A stretch of DNA of 64,000 nucleotides from Chloroflexota bacterium (GTDB lineage: Bacteria; Chloroflexota; Anaerolineae; Anaerolineales; UBA11579), in NCBI GenBank assembly GCA_016191875.1, contig JACPVG010000031.1, positions 37,460 through 101,459 on the forward strand. Direction: 5' to 3'. The notes under the pieces were generated by a model. That model worked only from the letters and a program-made list of their open reading frames with translations, was not told where the DNA came from and did no database searches. Below are positions 24,434-34,072 of the stretch, in pieces; the stretch's first letter is position 1, and every line of letters begins with the position of its first letter. The position numbers and the translations under genes were made by a program.

Positions 24434-25899
24434 TGCTGGCCTCCGATGAGATGGCCGAGTTCGTCGGCGGTGGTGCGGGCGGCCTCGACGATGCGGGACA
24501 TCACGCCCCCGGAGAAGACGGCGATGCGGTCACTGCGCTCGATGATCTCGTCCAGGTCGGGGGAGTAGAACAGAATGGCTGTGCCTTCACGTCGCCGGGC
24601 GTAGAGCAGTTCCCAGATGTAGTCCGCCGAGCGCACGTCCAGGCCGCGGGTGGGCTGGTCGAGCAGAATCAGGCGCAAGCCTTCGTTGAGCATGGCGTAC
24701 AACATACGCTGCTGGTTGCCGCCGGAGAGTTGCTCGGCGGTGGAATCGGGGACACCGACGACCTCGCACAGGGCGATGCGGCCGGAGGTCGTCTCGCGGG
24801 CCGCGCCCCAGCGGATGAAGAAGGTCTGGTCACGGCGCGGGGCGGCCAGCAGGATGTGTTCGGTGAGCGAGAGGCCGGCGATGAGGCCCTCCTCGAGGCG
24901 ACCCGCGGCCACGTAGGCCACCCCGGCCGCGCGGGTCTGATGGTAGTCAAGATGAGTGATGTCAAGACCGTCCAGGGCGATGCGGCCAGAGGCGGCGGGC
25001 AGCAACCCGGCGACAGCCTTCATCAGCAGGGCCTGGCCGCTGCCCTCCAGCCCGGCCAGGCCGAACACTTCGCCGCGGCGGATGGACAGGTTGATGTCGC
25101 CGACGGTCAGCCGCTGGGTGCGCACGCCCAGGCCGGAGATTTCCAGGAGCGGTTGTTCCACGGCGGCGGGCGGGCGGGGGGTGCGCTCCGGAACCTGGCC
25201 GAACATCATCTCGACCAGCGCCCGGTTGGGGCACGGCAGGGCGGTCTCGCCGACCAGCTGCCCTTTGCGCAGGACGAAAGCATGGCCGCACAGTTCCTGT
25301 ATCTCCTCCAATTTGTGGCTGACGAGGATGATGGACTTGCCTTCTTCGGCGGCCATGCGGCGCATGGTGGCGAAGAGGGCGTCTTTCTGGCTGGCGGAGA
25401 TGCCGGTGGTGGGTTCGTCGAGGATGAGGGCCTGGGCACCGCCGGCCAGCAGGCGGACGAGTTCCAGTTGCTGGCGCTCACCCAGGCTGAGGCTGCCGAT
25501 GGCGGCGTCCATATCGACCGCAAAGCCGTAACGGTCCAGGATGGCCCTGAGTTCGGCGGCAGCCTGCCGGAAGTCGAGATTGACGGCGCGGTCGCGGCCG
25601 AGCAGGTAGTTCTCCAGGACGGTGAAGGGCGGAAAGTCGAGCGGGTCCTGGTAGACCATGCCGACGCCGCGGCGCAGGGCGTCGGCGGGGGTGGCGAAAT
25701 GGGCGGGTTGCCCGTTGAGGAGGATTCGGCCGCTATCGGCGGGCTGGTAGCCGGCCAGAATCTTCATCAGAGTGGATTTGCCGGCGCCGTTCTCCCCCAG
25801 CAGCCCGTAGATGCGTCCGGGTTCAAAGGCAAGGCTGATGCCGTCGTTGGCTCTGACGTCGCCGAAAGTCTTGCGGATGTCGCGCAGTTCGATGTGCAT
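24430..25899 (-). CDS. ABC transporter ATPase with two nucleotide-binding domains
   Basis: A 489-residue sugar/nucleoside-type fused ATPase. Domain 1 has Walker A GLLGENGAGKST, signature SLGERQQLELVRLL and Walker B ALILDEPTTG. Domain 2 (from about 250) has a degenerate Walker A (GLEGSGQALL) as usual for RbsA-like proteins, signature LSGGNQQRMLYA and LILLDQPTRGLD. It powers the two permeases encoded downstream. A possible -10 (TAAGAT, minus strand 25920-25925) could add expression independent of the binding-protein gene. Confidence 0.94.
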   Translation of the reverse strand: MHIELRDIRKTFGDVRANDGISLAFEPGRIYGLLGENGAGKSTLMKILAGYQPADSGRILLNGQPAHFATPADALRRGVGMVYQDPLDFPPFTVLENYLLGRDRAVNLDFRQAAAELRAILDRYGFAVDMDAAIGSLSLGERQQLELVRLLAGGAQALILDEPTTGISASQKDALFATMRRMAAEEGKSIILVSHKLEEIQELCGHAFVLRKGQLVGETALPCPNRALVEMMFGQVPERTPRPPAAVEQPLLEISGLGVRTQRLTVGDINLSIRRGEVFGLAGLEGSGQALLMKAVAGLLPAASGRIALDGLDITHLDYHQTRAAGVAYVAAGRLEEGLIAGLSLTEHILLAAPRRDQTFFIRWGAARETTSGRIALCEVVGVPDSTAEQLSGGNQQRMLYAMLNEGLRLILLDQPTRGLDVRSADYIWELLYARRREGTAILFYSPDLDEIIERSDRIAVFSGGVMSRIVEAARTTADELGHLIGGQQ

Positions 25900-26024
25900 G
25901 GCGGCCGGGTTCCGAGATTATCTTACATCAATTTGGGGGGATGGGCGGACAAGAGGACAGGCGGACAGATTGCGCCGTCCGTGCAAGGAGGGGTGGCCTC
26001 GGTTGGAAAGGCCCGGCAGAAAAC

Positions 26025-26057
26025 CACGCAGGGGCGACCGCAGGTCGCCCCTGCGTG
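26025..26057 (-). repeat. 15-bp palindromic hairpin between binding protein and ATPase genes
   Basis: Perfect arms 26025-26039 and 26043-26057 have a 3-nt loop GCA; the core is GCAGGGGCGACC / GGTCGCCCCTGC. It lies 51 nt past the binding-protein stop, where transporter operons often place an RNA-stabilising or partial-terminator hairpin to keep the binding protein in excess. A second copy is at 50982-51008. Confidence 0.8.
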
Positions 26058-26108
26058 TGGCTTGTCTGGATTCCGGGGCAGGTTGCTGTCCCAGGAAATT
26101 CCGGCAGT

Positions 26109-27365
26109 TTACTCGGATGGGCCGGTCATGCCTTCAAGCAACTGCGGGAGGTACCAGATCTGCTCGTCGGTGGCGGCCTGCCCGGCGGCGATGTATGCGC
26201 TGCCGTCCTGCAGGTTGATCGGGCCGGTCCAGACGTTGATGCCGCCCGAGGCCATGCCAGCGATGAACAGGTCCAGGCTGGCCTGGGCTTCGGCGCTCAG
26301 GCCGGGCCCACTGATCCAACCGACGTGGGTGGTGTCGTTGTCGGTCAGGTTGGCCCAGTTGGCGCCGTTCCAGTCCCAGGACTGGGTCCAGGTGCCATCG
26401 GCGACGGACTGCGCCAGGGCCAGGTAGGACGGGCCCCAGTTGAAGTACGGCACGCCCAGGCAGATGTCCGGGGCGGTCTCACAGGCGCCTTCGAAGTCGT
26501 AGGGCACGGACCAGACGGCGTCGCCGGCAGCAGCGCGCTGGCCGGCCACGTCGATGCCTTCGGTGGTGTCGATGCCGCTCATGATCACGTCGATGCCGCT
26601 GTCGAAGAAGTTGGTGGCGACTTCGGTCGGGTCGAGGGTGACGCCGGGGATGTTGAACCAGAAGCCGATCCAGGTGACGGTGAACTGAAGGTCGGCCGGG
26701 TCGAGGCCGCGGTAGTTCTCGTAGCAGTAGCGGGCGCCGAGATAGGCCGAAGCGGCCAGGCGGCGGGTCTCGAAGTTGATGAGCGGGCCGAGGTAGCCGA
26801 TCTGGCCGGTCTGGGTGGTGAGAGCCGCGGCGCAGCCGGCGATGGCCTTCATGTCTTCCATGCGGCCCATGATGTTGCCGAGGTTGTCGGGGGCTTCGCC
26901 GGTGAGGGCGTCATCGCCGGAAATGTTAATGAAGGTCACATCCGGGTACTTCTCGGCCACACCCATCGTATCCTCTTCGAACTCATCCGAGGTGGTCAGG
27001 ATGAGGGTGGCGCCCTGGGCGACCATGTCGTCCACCACGCCTTCGAGGGTGGCTTCAGGTTTGTCGGCCGGGTTGAGCAGCTCGAAGAGAATCAGATTGG
27101 CGCCTTCCAGATTGTCGACGACATATTGTGCGCCTTCGGCGTGCGCCTGGCTCCAGCCGCGGTCATTCTGGGGGCCGACCAGAACGACGCCAAAGGTCAA
27201 GGGGCCGGGGGCGGGTTCGCCGGCGTCGTCAGACGGGGCGGGCGCGCCGGTGTCGTCAGCCGGGGGGGGCGCGCCGGTGTCGTCGGCCGGGGGGGGCGCG
27301 CAGGCCGCCAGAATCATCGAGGCGATGACCAGAAGGCCGAGGAACAGAAATAGTTTGTTGCGCAT
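26109..27365 (-). CDS. BMP-family (Med/PnrA-like) substrate-binding lipoprotein
   Basis: A 418-residue binding protein. Signal MRNKLFLFLGLLVIASMILAAC has a lipobox, and a short tandem repeat of APPPADDTG follows. The mature part begins FGVVLVGPQNDRGWSQAHAEG, the BMP family start with the conserved (N)DRGW. Later motifs include LILTTSDEFEEDT, CAAALTTQTGQIGYLGPL and VTWIGFWFNIPG. BMP proteins bind nucleosides or purine-like ligands. AAGGAG precedes the ATG. The adjacent adenine deaminase supports a purine ligand, by inference. Confidence 0.9.
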   Translation of the reverse strand: MRNKLFLFLGLLVIASMILAACAPPPADDTGAPPPADDTGAPAPSDDAGEPAPGPLTFGVVLVGPQNDRGWSQAHAEGAQYVVDNLEGANLILFELLNPADKPEATLEGVVDDMVAQGATLILTTSDEFEEDTMGVAEKYPDVTFINISGDDALTGEAPDNLGNIMGRMEDMKAIAGCAAALTTQTGQIGYLGPLINFETRRLAASAYLGARYCYENYRGLDPADLQFTVTWIGFWFNIPGVTLDPTEVATNFFDSGIDVIMSGIDTTEGIDVAGQRAAAGDAVWSVPYDFEGACETAPDICLGVPYFNWGPSYLALAQSVADGTWTQSWDWNGANWANLTDNDTTHVGWISGPGLSAEAQASLDLFIAGMASGGINVWTGPINLQDGSAYIAAGQAATDEQIWYLPQLLEGMTGPSE

Positions 27366-27395
27366 TTCTTCTCTCCTTACTTAGGTCTAATTGCA

Positions 27396-27426
27396 CGGTC
27401 GTTCACGACCGCATGACACGATTGTA
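27396..27426 (-). promoter_or_regulatory. Promoter and operator-like palindrome of the BMP transporter operon
   Basis: On the minus strand a -10 TACAAT (27421-27426) is followed within about 10 nt by a 16-bp palindrome CGGTCGT-TC-ACGACCG (27396-27411). The palindrome overlaps or follows the predicted transcription start, a position suited to a repressor operator or a 5' stabilising hairpin. Confidence 0.55.
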
Positions 27427-27471
27427 GCACCGGCGGAATATCCGGACGACTCCGCCGCGAAGAATTAAGGG

Positions 27472-29301
27472 TCAGTCCTCCAACACCGGCACGAAATCAA
27501 ATTTCGTCACGTCCACCAGGCCAAGGTCGGAGATGCGCAGTTCGGGGATGACGACCAGGGCCAGAAGGCTGAGCTGCATGTTGGGGTTGTTGAGCGTGCA
27601 GCCACAGGCGCGGAAACCGGCCAGAACAGCCTCGGCTTTTCGAGCGACGACTTCGGCGCGCTCGGTAGACATCAGGCCGGCGATGGGCAGTTCGACCAGG
27701 CCGATGACTTTGCCAGCCTGCACGACCACCTGGCCGCCGCCGATTTGGGCGAGGGCGTTGGCGGCGAGAGCCATATCGGTTTCGGATGTGCCGATGACGA
27801 TCATATGGTGGCTGTCGTGGGCGACGGTGGTAGCGAGGCCGCAGGGCCCGGTGAAGCCGAAGCCCTGCACCAACCCGACCTGCACGCCGCCAGTCGCCCG
27901 GTGGCGTTCCACCAACGCAATCTTTGCGAGGTCGTTCCTAAGGTCCACGTGAATCTGCCCGTTGGTGGAATTGACCGGCAGGCGCAGATGGCGGGTGGGG
28001 GCCTGGTTCTCGACCACGCCGATGACGTTGGCGGTGAGGGCGCCGTCGCGCGGGGCAGGTAGGACGAAATCGGCGGCGGCCAGCGGGCGGCCAAGATTGA
28101 CCGATTGCTTTGCCCATTCCGGATAGGCGTAGACAGGCAGGTCGGCCAGCAGGCGGCCGTCTTCGGCCAGGAGGACGCCCCGGCCATACACGGCGTCGAT
28201 GACGAGATTTTCCAGGTCGGAAACCAGGAGTATGTCCGCCCAGCGGCCGGGGGCGAGCAGGCCGACGTCGCGCGACACGCCGAAATGCTCGGCGGTATTG
28301 AGGGTGGCCATCTGGAGCGCGGTGACGGGCGGCAGGCCGTGCTGGATGGCGTGGCGTACGACGCGGTCCATGTGGCCTTCGCTCACCAGCGTACCGGAGT
28401 GCGAGTCGTCGGTGCAGAGTATGAAGCCGCGCGGGTCGAGGCCGTGTTCGAGGATGGCGGGCAGTTGGGCAGCCACGTCGTACCAGGCCGAGCCGAGGCG
28501 GAGCATGGCCTTCATGCCCTGGCGGACGCGGGCGATGGCGTCTTCCAGGCGGGTGCCTTCGTGGTCGTCCTGCGCGCCCCCGGCGGCGTAGCCATGGAAA
28601 GGCAGGCCGAGGTCGGGCGAGGCGTAATGCCCGCCGATGGTCCTGCCGTGCAGGGCGGTTTCGGCCATTTCGGCCAGCATCGTTTCGTCGCCGTTGAACA
28701 CGCCGGGGAAGTTCATCATCTCGCCCAGGCCGATAATGCCGGGCCAGGTCATGGCCTCGGCGACGTCTTCCGGGCCGATGGCGGCGCCGGGCGTTTCCAG
28801 GCCGGGGGCGGACGGCACGCAGGAGGGTATCTGCACCCAGACGTGGATGGGCTGGACCGCGGCCTCGTCCACCATCAGTTTGACGCCTTTGAGGCCGAAG
28901 ACGTTGGCGATCTCGTGCGGGTCGACGAACATGCCGGTAGTACCGTGCGGGATGACGGCGCGGGCGAATTCCGTGACGGTGACCATGCCGGACTCGACGT
29001 GCATGTGACCATCGAGCAGGCCGGGGACGAGGAAGCGGCCGCGGGCTTGAACGACCTGTGTGCCCTCACCCATGGCGTGGCTGGCGTCCGGACCGATAAA
29101 GGCGATGCGGCCGTCCTTGATGGCGATATCGGTGTGGGGCAGGATCTCGCCGGATTGCACGGCCACCCAGCGGCCGGCTTTGATGACCAGATCGGCGGGC
29201 TGGCGGCCCATGGCCACGGCGATGAGATTCTGGCGGGTATGAACCCAGTTCTTGGCGGTCTGCAACGTTTTGGCTCCCCAGGCGGTTGTGGGTTGTATCA
29301 C
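27472..29301 (-). CDS. ade: Adenine deaminase
   Basis: A 609-residue metal-dependent amidohydrolase converting adenine to hypoxanthine and ammonia. Markers are DLVIKAGRWVAVQSGEILPHTDIAIKDGRIAFIG, the metal site DGHMHVESG, HGTTGMFVDPHEIANVFG, GEMMNFPGV, CTDDSHSGTLVSEGHMDRVVRHAI, and in the C-terminal domain DSHHMIVIGTSETDMALAANAL. The GTG at 29301 gives the family-typical N-terminus (TRQNLIAVAMGRQPADL). The transporter genes follow 107 nt downstream on the same strand, making a salvage block for imported purines. Confidence 0.95.
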   Translation of the reverse strand: MIQPTTAWGAKTLQTAKNWVHTRQNLIAVAMGRQPADLVIKAGRWVAVQSGEILPHTDIAIKDGRIAFIGPDASHAMGEGTQVVQARGRFLVPGLLDGHMHVESGMVTVTEFARAVIPHGTTGMFVDPHEIANVFGLKGVKLMVDEAAVQPIHVWVQIPSCVPSAPGLETPGAAIGPEDVAEAMTWPGIIGLGEMMNFPGVFNGDETMLAEMAETALHGRTIGGHYASPDLGLPFHGYAAGGAQDDHEGTRLEDAIARVRQGMKAMLRLGSAWYDVAAQLPAILEHGLDPRGFILCTDDSHSGTLVSEGHMDRVVRHAIQHGLPPVTALQMATLNTAEHFGVSRDVGLLAPGRWADILLVSDLENLVIDAVYGRGVLLAEDGRLLADLPVYAYPEWAKQSVNLGRPLAAADFVLPAPRDGALTANVIGVVENQAPTRHLRLPVNSTNGQIHVDLRNDLAKIALVERHRATGGVQVGLVQGFGFTGPCGLATTVAHDSHHMIVIGTSETDMALAANALAQIGGGQVVVQAGKVIGLVELPIAGLMSTERAEVVARKAEAVLAGFRACGCTLNNPNMQLSLLALVVIPELRISDLGLVDVTKFDFVPVLED

Positions 29302-29353
29302 TACCCAATGTACCGGATTTTTAGGGCTGAATCAATGGCCTTGTCTGGCGCGG

Positions 29354-29387
29354 TATAATCGCCGCATTCCCATTGTTCATCCCATTC
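29354..29387 (+). promoter_or_regulatory. -10 element of GT39-like operon
   Basis: A perfect TATAAT at 29354-29359 precedes the ATG at 29388 by 28 nt (a TTG in the same frame lies at 29373). No Shine-Dalgarno is visible in the short leader. Confidence 0.55.
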
Positions 29388-31019
29388 ATGACCGACCGCC
29401 CACGCACAAGCCGAACCGACCTCGCCCTGCTGGCCCTCGTTCTCGCGACGGCTCTCTTTGTGCGCATGCAGTTGTTCACGGGCATGGTGCGCGGGGACGA
29501 TGTGCACTACGCTTTTGCGGCTTACGAACTTTCGCAGGGCAGGACGCATTTTGATGTCTGGGAGGAGGGCACGGCGCGGGTGGGGCTTTACGCGCCGGTG
29601 GCGTTGGCCTACCGGCTGTTTGGGGTGAGCGAACTCAGCACGGTCCTGTTTCCGCTGACGGCCTCGCTGGGGACAGTTGTGCTGATCTTTGCGCTGGGGG
29701 TGATGTTCAGTGGTCCGCGGGCCGGCTTGCTGGCCGCCATGTTGTGGGCCGTGTTCCCGCTGGATGTGTTCCTGGCGACCGACCTGCTGCCGGACGGGCC
29801 GATGACGTTCTTCTGCACGGCGGCGATGTATTGTTCTTTCCGCGCCCAGCGGGCGGCGGGCTGGCGCGGCCGGCTGGGGTGGGCGGGCGTCAGCCTGGCG
29901 TCGATTGGCTGGGGACTGTCGATCAAACCGTTGGCGGCGGTCGCGGCGCTCTTCCTGATAGCCTGGTCCGCCCGGCGGGGCATCCTGTGGCTTGCAAAGC
30001 GCCAATGGACGTGGGCGGCTGCCGGCGCAGTCGGGCTGATCTACATCTTCTTGCAGCCGCCGTCATTTCTCAGCGTGCTTTCCTCAACGGCAGCGGACTT
30101 TTCCTCGGCGTTGCTGCTGGGACGAATCAACCAGCCGACCGGCGACGGGTTCGGGCGCGAGACGGGGGTCTTTTTCATCTGGGGCCTGCTTTTTCTAGCA
30201 GGTTTTCTCCATTACATCAGACAATGGCAGGCTGGCCATCTGCCCCTACTGGCTTGGGCGGCTTTCCTGTTCCTGTATTACGAATGGGGGACCATCAGTA
30301 CCGAACCGGCGCTCTATTATCCGCTCCAGGACTGGGTGGATGGGCGGAACATGCTGTTTGTTTTCCCGCCATTTGCGGTATTGGCCGGAGTCTTTCTGGG
30401 GGAAACCCTGCGGAGAGTGCGACTCCAGGCTCTTGTGCCGGCCTGGGCGCTGATGTGTTGGGCGGCAACTTTGCTGGCCGCTGGCCGGGTGAATGCGGAA
30501 TCCGACCCGGACTGGGCCCTGGGGGGTGGAATGCTGGCCTGGCTGCTGGTGTGGTTCAGCATTGGCGGCGACGACCGCAGGCCCGCTCTCCGGTCAGGGG
30601 TCGGATGGGCGCTGGTGCTGGCAATCGGCGTGGGGTCGTTTGCCCCGGCCGGGCCGTTCTCGCGTAGTCTCTACACTGATCGCCGCGTCCTGTTGGACGA
30701 ACTTGTGTGGGCGGCGGGCGCGACCCCCGATAGGGCGAACTTGCAGGTGTATACCGATGCGCCCGACTACCAGCCGCGCATCGCCTTCGCGTTTGACTTT
30801 GAGCTGGACTTTGACTGGCAGGGGGCGTCCGGCGTGTTGGCCAATCACTCCCTGCAGCCGGTGAGCGACTGGAGCGAGGCCGGACTGCCGGACGGCGCGC
30901 TCTTGATCCTCTTCGATCCTGAAACTCGCGCGCCCGCCGGGGCGCGGGCGGTTGTCGACGCGAGCGGAAAGATCCCGGTGTCGTTCCGCCTGTACTGGTT
31001 CCACTCAGGGGCCCCGTAA
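29388..31019 (+). CDS. GT39-like (PMT-type) membrane glycosyltransferase 1
   Basis: About 543 residues with 10-12 membrane helices. After helix 1 the loop MVRGDDVHYAFAAYELSQG carries the acidic pair of the PMT_2/ArnT class, which transfers sugars from polyprenyl phosphate outside the membrane. Further features are GVSELSTVLFPLTASLGTV, LWAVFPLDVFLATDLLPDGP and the C-terminal extracytoplasmic domain (about 440-543). The start is ATG 29388, or TTG 29373, which would add five residues. It is followed directly by a paralogue. A role in surface glycan or protein glycosylation is inferred. Confidence 0.75.
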   Translation: MTDRPRTSRTDLALLALVLATALFVRMQLFTGMVRGDDVHYAFAAYELSQGRTHFDVWEEGTARVGLYAPVALAYRLFGVSELSTVLFPLTASLGTVVLIFALGVMFSGPRAGLLAAMLWAVFPLDVFLATDLLPDGPMTFFCTAAMYCSFRAQRAAGWRGRLGWAGVSLASIGWGLSIKPLAAVAALFLIAWSARRGILWLAKRQWTWAAAGAVGLIYIFLQPPSFLSVLSSTAADFSSALLLGRINQPTGDGFGRETGVFFIWGLLFLAGFLHYIRQWQAGHLPLLAWAAFLFLYYEWGTISTEPALYYPLQDWVDGRNMLFVFPPFAVLAGVFLGETLRRVRLQALVPAWALMCWAATLLAAGRVNAESDPDWALGGGMLAWLLVWFSIGGDDRRPALRSGVGWALVLAIGVGSFAPAGPFSRSLYTDRRVLLDELVWAAGATPDRANLQVYTDAPDYQPRIAFAFDFELDFDWQGASGVLANHSLQPVSDWSEAGLPDGALLILFDPETRAPAGARAVVDASGKIPVSFRLYWFHSGAP

Positions 31020-33080
31020 ATGGCGCTGCCACTGATGAAGTGGTTGAAGCTCAAGTGGCCGCTCTTGGCCGTACTGGCCGTGGCCGCCTGGCTACGCGCC
31101 ATTTGGGGGGCGGGAATCGGCCTGGGCGAGACAGTTTTTTCCGCCGAGGCCGCCTGGCATGCCACCGGCGGAATGCGCGCTGTTCTGGCAGGCGGCAACG
31201 CCGGGGCAATCGCGGTGGAACTCCTGGCGCGCCACCCCCCGCAGGTGCTCCTGGCGCAGTTCCCATTGGCCGTACTGTATTTCCTGTTTGGCGTTAGCGA
31301 TACATCCACCTTCTTTTTGCCTGTGGCAACTTCCCTGCTGAACGTGGCGCTCGTCTACGGGCTGGGCCTGGCAGTAAGCGGCCCAAAGACGGCCCTGTTG
31401 AGCGCCATGCTCTGGGCGGCGTTGCCGGTCGACGTCTTCTTTGGGGCTGCGCTGAAACCCAACGCTCTCGTCGTGCTAGCCGGGCTTTGGGTGCTGCGCA
31501 GTACGCTCACCAGCCCGGGGAGAATCAGCGGTTGGCACTGGCTCTCCTTAGGGGTGTCCATCGTGTTCGTCGGAGTCTATTCGCTTCCGCTGGGCGTGGC
31601 GCTGGCGGGGATCGTGGGGATCAGCCTGCTGCGCCCCCGAACTCTGGGAAGCCGACCTGGCGTCGCGCCCTGGCTGGTTGCGGCGATTCTGGCGGGCTTC
31701 CTGGCGCTTGCGCCGCTGGCCGAGTTGCATGATCGTCTGCTGGAGGCCCTGCGCCGACCAGAGATGCTGTTGTGGATCCTGGCTCTGGCTGTGTGGCGCC
31801 TCGAGCGGACGGAAGTGCGCGCGACTGTCCGACCGGACTTTAGCCTCGCGTTCGGGCTGCTGCTGGCAGGTTACCTGGGCGAACTCCTGGCGACGCCAGG
31901 CGACCAAGCCTTTGAAGCCCTGGGCTATGGCCTTACGTTCGCACTGCCGGTCGTGTTCGTGTCGGCGTTCCTGACCCAACTGCTGGGGGGAAAATCGACC
32001 CGGACTGCGACCAGCGCGGCGGCAGTATTGGCGCTTGGCGGCTTTCTCCTTGCGCGGCCGAATGGGATTCACATCGCTCAGTTTGATAATCCAGAATGGC
32101 TGCTGGCCGGGCATGCCGCTTTGCTCTTCAACGGGATGCGCGGGTTGACGTTCCTGGCGCTGGCGTGTCTGGCATTTCGGCCGGCGCGCCCTGCAATCAG
32201 GCAGCGACTGGCATTCCTGGCCGCGGTGGGGCTGGGGGTTTCTTCTCTGCCCATCATGGCCGAGGCAAAAGAGCGCTACGCATTGCCCGTTGAACCCTGG
32301 CGAGCTGCGGTGGCAGCTGTGCGCAGCAAGGACTTGGGCGGCCCCATCCTGGTCGGGTCGGTGCTGCACGAGGCGTTGCTCCGATACGCAACCGGATTTG
32401 ATGACGATAGCGTTGACATCAACCGCATGACACGCGCCCCAGGCGCTTATACGTCCGGGTTTACCCTCTTGGAGGAGGATGATTTCTGGGAAGAAGCCTG
32501 GCCAGCCAATTGGCGGTTCCAGGCCGCGTTTGGCGAACTGGAAACGCCCCGGCTTGTGCTGATGGCCATCGAGTCGGAGGCGGTGCGCTGTGAGGATGAG
32601 ATCCGGCGCGCGGCGCAGCCCGGCGCTGGATTGACCCCGGTGCTGGACCTGGAGGGTTGCCGGGCGGGGATCGCCGGGGAGAATCTCGTTGACGGCGTAC
32701 TAAAACAGGAAGCCAGATTTCTGCGCACGTTTCTGGTTGTGGAAGAACTCGGCGGCGGCGGGCTGCGGGTCGGGCATAAATACATGGTCTTCCCGGATGG
32801 GCGCACGTTTGACACAACGGTTACGTTGCAGCCCAATTCGGTTTATTACCTTGAAATAACGATGATGTCCGAGGGGCCGGCAACCGCGCTGTACTGGCGG
32901 ACCGGGGATGAAGAATTCGCTTACGGGTTGGTATGGCCGCAGCAGCCGCAGGCTTTCGGAGCGATTCTCACAACGCCGGATTGGCCCGGGCCTCAGGCGG
33001 TCGCGATCTCACCGCTTCTAATCAGCGATACGTTCTGGGCGGAGATTCTTGATTTCGGGCTGTATTCGATCGAACCTTAG
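31020..33080 (+). CDS. GT39-like (PMT-type) membrane protein 2
   Basis: A 686-residue membrane protein whose ATG directly abuts the stop of the preceding gene. The N-terminal 380 residues hold about 10 helices and mirror the upstream protein (FLFGVSDTSTFFLPVATSLLNVALVYGLGLAVSGPKTALLSAMLWAALPVDVFFGAALKP). The acidic loop after helix 1 is weaker (GETVFSAEAAW), so catalysis is uncertain. The C-terminal 280 residues form a large outside domain with LEEDDFWEEAWPANWRF and a carbohydrate-binding-like beta end (NSVYYLEITMMSEGP). It is probably a partner or substrate-specific paralogue of protein 1. Confidence 0.65.
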   Translation: MALPLMKWLKLKWPLLAVLAVAAWLRAIWGAGIGLGETVFSAEAAWHATGGMRAVLAGGNAGAIAVELLARHPPQVLLAQFPLAVLYFLFGVSDTSTFFLPVATSLLNVALVYGLGLAVSGPKTALLSAMLWAALPVDVFFGAALKPNALVVLAGLWVLRSTLTSPGRISGWHWLSLGVSIVFVGVYSLPLGVALAGIVGISLLRPRTLGSRPGVAPWLVAAILAGFLALAPLAELHDRLLEALRRPEMLLWILALAVWRLERTEVRATVRPDFSLAFGLLLAGYLGELLATPGDQAFEALGYGLTFALPVVFVSAFLTQLLGGKSTRTATSAAAVLALGGFLLARPNGIHIAQFDNPEWLLAGHAALLFNGMRGLTFLALACLAFRPARPAIRQRLAFLAAVGLGVSSLPIMAEAKERYALPVEPWRAAVAAVRSKDLGGPILVGSVLHEALLRYATGFDDDSVDINRMTRAPGAYTSGFTLLEEDDFWEEAWPANWRFQAAFGELETPRLVLMAIESEAVRCEDEIRRAAQPGAGLTPVLDLEGCRAGIAGENLVDGVLKQEARFLRTFLVVEELGGGGLRVGHKYMVFPDGRTFDTTVTLQPNSVYYLEITMMSEGPATALYWRTGDEEFAYGLVWPQQPQAFGAILTTPDWPGPQAVAISPLLISDTFWAEILDFGLYSIEP

Positions 33081-33115
33081 CCTGCGTCCTCGCAGAGCCG
33101 GGTAGATATCAGGGG

Positions 33116-34060
33116 CTAACCACCAAGCCCGGCGGCATCCGCCGGTTCGCCGAATGTATGGCGGGCCGCGTCGGCGTCGATGCGCTTGATGAGGCCGCCC
33201 AGGACGCTGCCCGTACCCATCTCCACGTAGGCCTTGACTCCCTGACTTTTCAGGTATTCGATGGTTTCCGTCCAGCGCACGCGGCTGGTGAGTTGGGCGG
33301 CCAGGTCGGTGCGGATGTCTTCGGCGCTCTCCAGCGGGCGGGCGTGGACGTTGCCGATGACGGGCACGGCGGGGGCCTGGGGCGCGGCGGTTTCCACGGC
33401 CTGGGTGAAGTCGGTCTGGGCGCTGGCCATCAGCGACGAATGGGCGGCCACGCTGACCGGCAGGGCGACCGCCCGGCGCGCGCCGGCGGTCTTGGCGTCT
33501 TCCACTGCCCGCGCCACCGCGGCCGAGTAGCCGGAGATGACGATCTGGCCGGGGCAGTTGTCGTTGGCGACCTGGACGGTCTCGCCGCCCTGGCTGGCTC
33601 CGGCGCAGATGTTCTCGACCTGGGGGATGTCCAGCCCAAGGATGGCGGCCATGCCGCCGGGTGAAGTTTCGCCGGCACGTTTCATGAGTTCGCCGCGCCG
33701 GCGGACGAGGCGCAGGCCGGCCTCAAAGGCCAGCGCGCCGGCGGCGGCCAGGGCGCTCAGTTCGCCGAGCGAATGCCCGGCCATGAAGGCGGGCCGGAAG
33801 ACCGGAAAGCGTTCGCGGAAAACGGCCAGCGCCGCCAGAGAATGCACGTACAGGGCGGGTTGGGTGTGGAGGGTCTCGTTGAGCGTTTCTTCCGGGCCCT
33901 CCCAGCACAGGGCGGAAAGCGCATAGCCCAGAATCTGGTCGGCCTGGTCGAAGATGGCGCGGGCGGCGGGGTATTGGGCGGCAAGTTCCCTGCCCATGCC
34001 CACTTTTTGTGAACCCTGGCCGGGGAAGACGAAGGCGGTGGTTTTGGGGTTGAGGTCCAT
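33116..34060 (-). CDS. fabD: Malonyl-CoA:ACP transacylase
   Basis: A 314-residue enzyme that loads malonate onto acyl carrier protein for fatty acid synthesis. It shows TAFVFPGQGSQKVGMG, the nucleophile elbow MAGHSLGELSALAAAGAL, and the later His motif AAHSSLMASA. The ATG at 34060 lies exactly 6 nt after a TATAAA hexamer, so the message is probably leaderless; a longer frame to 34078 would start inside the promoter. rpmF lies upstream on the same strand, separated by its own terminator. Confidence 0.95.
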   Translation of the reverse strand: MDLNPKTTAFVFPGQGSQKVGMGRELAAQYPAARAIFDQADQILGYALSALCWEGPEETLNETLHTQPALYVHSLAALAVFRERFPVFRPAFMAGHSLGELSALAAAGALAFEAGLRLVRRRGELMKRAGETSPGGMAAILGLDIPQVENICAGASQGGETVQVANDNCPGQIVISGYSAAVARAVEDAKTAGARRAVALPVSVAAHSSLMASAQTDFTQAVETAAPQAPAVPVIGNVHARPLESAEDIRTDLAAQLTSRVRWTETIEYLKSQGVKAYVEMGTGSVLGGLIKRIDADAARHTFGEPADAAGLGG

Positions 34061-34072
34061 GCGCTGTTTATA
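34061..34072 (-). promoter_or_regulatory. Leaderless-type -10 element of fabD
   Basis: On the minus strand TATAAA (34067-34072) is followed by 6 nt and ATG at 34060. Confidence 0.65.
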
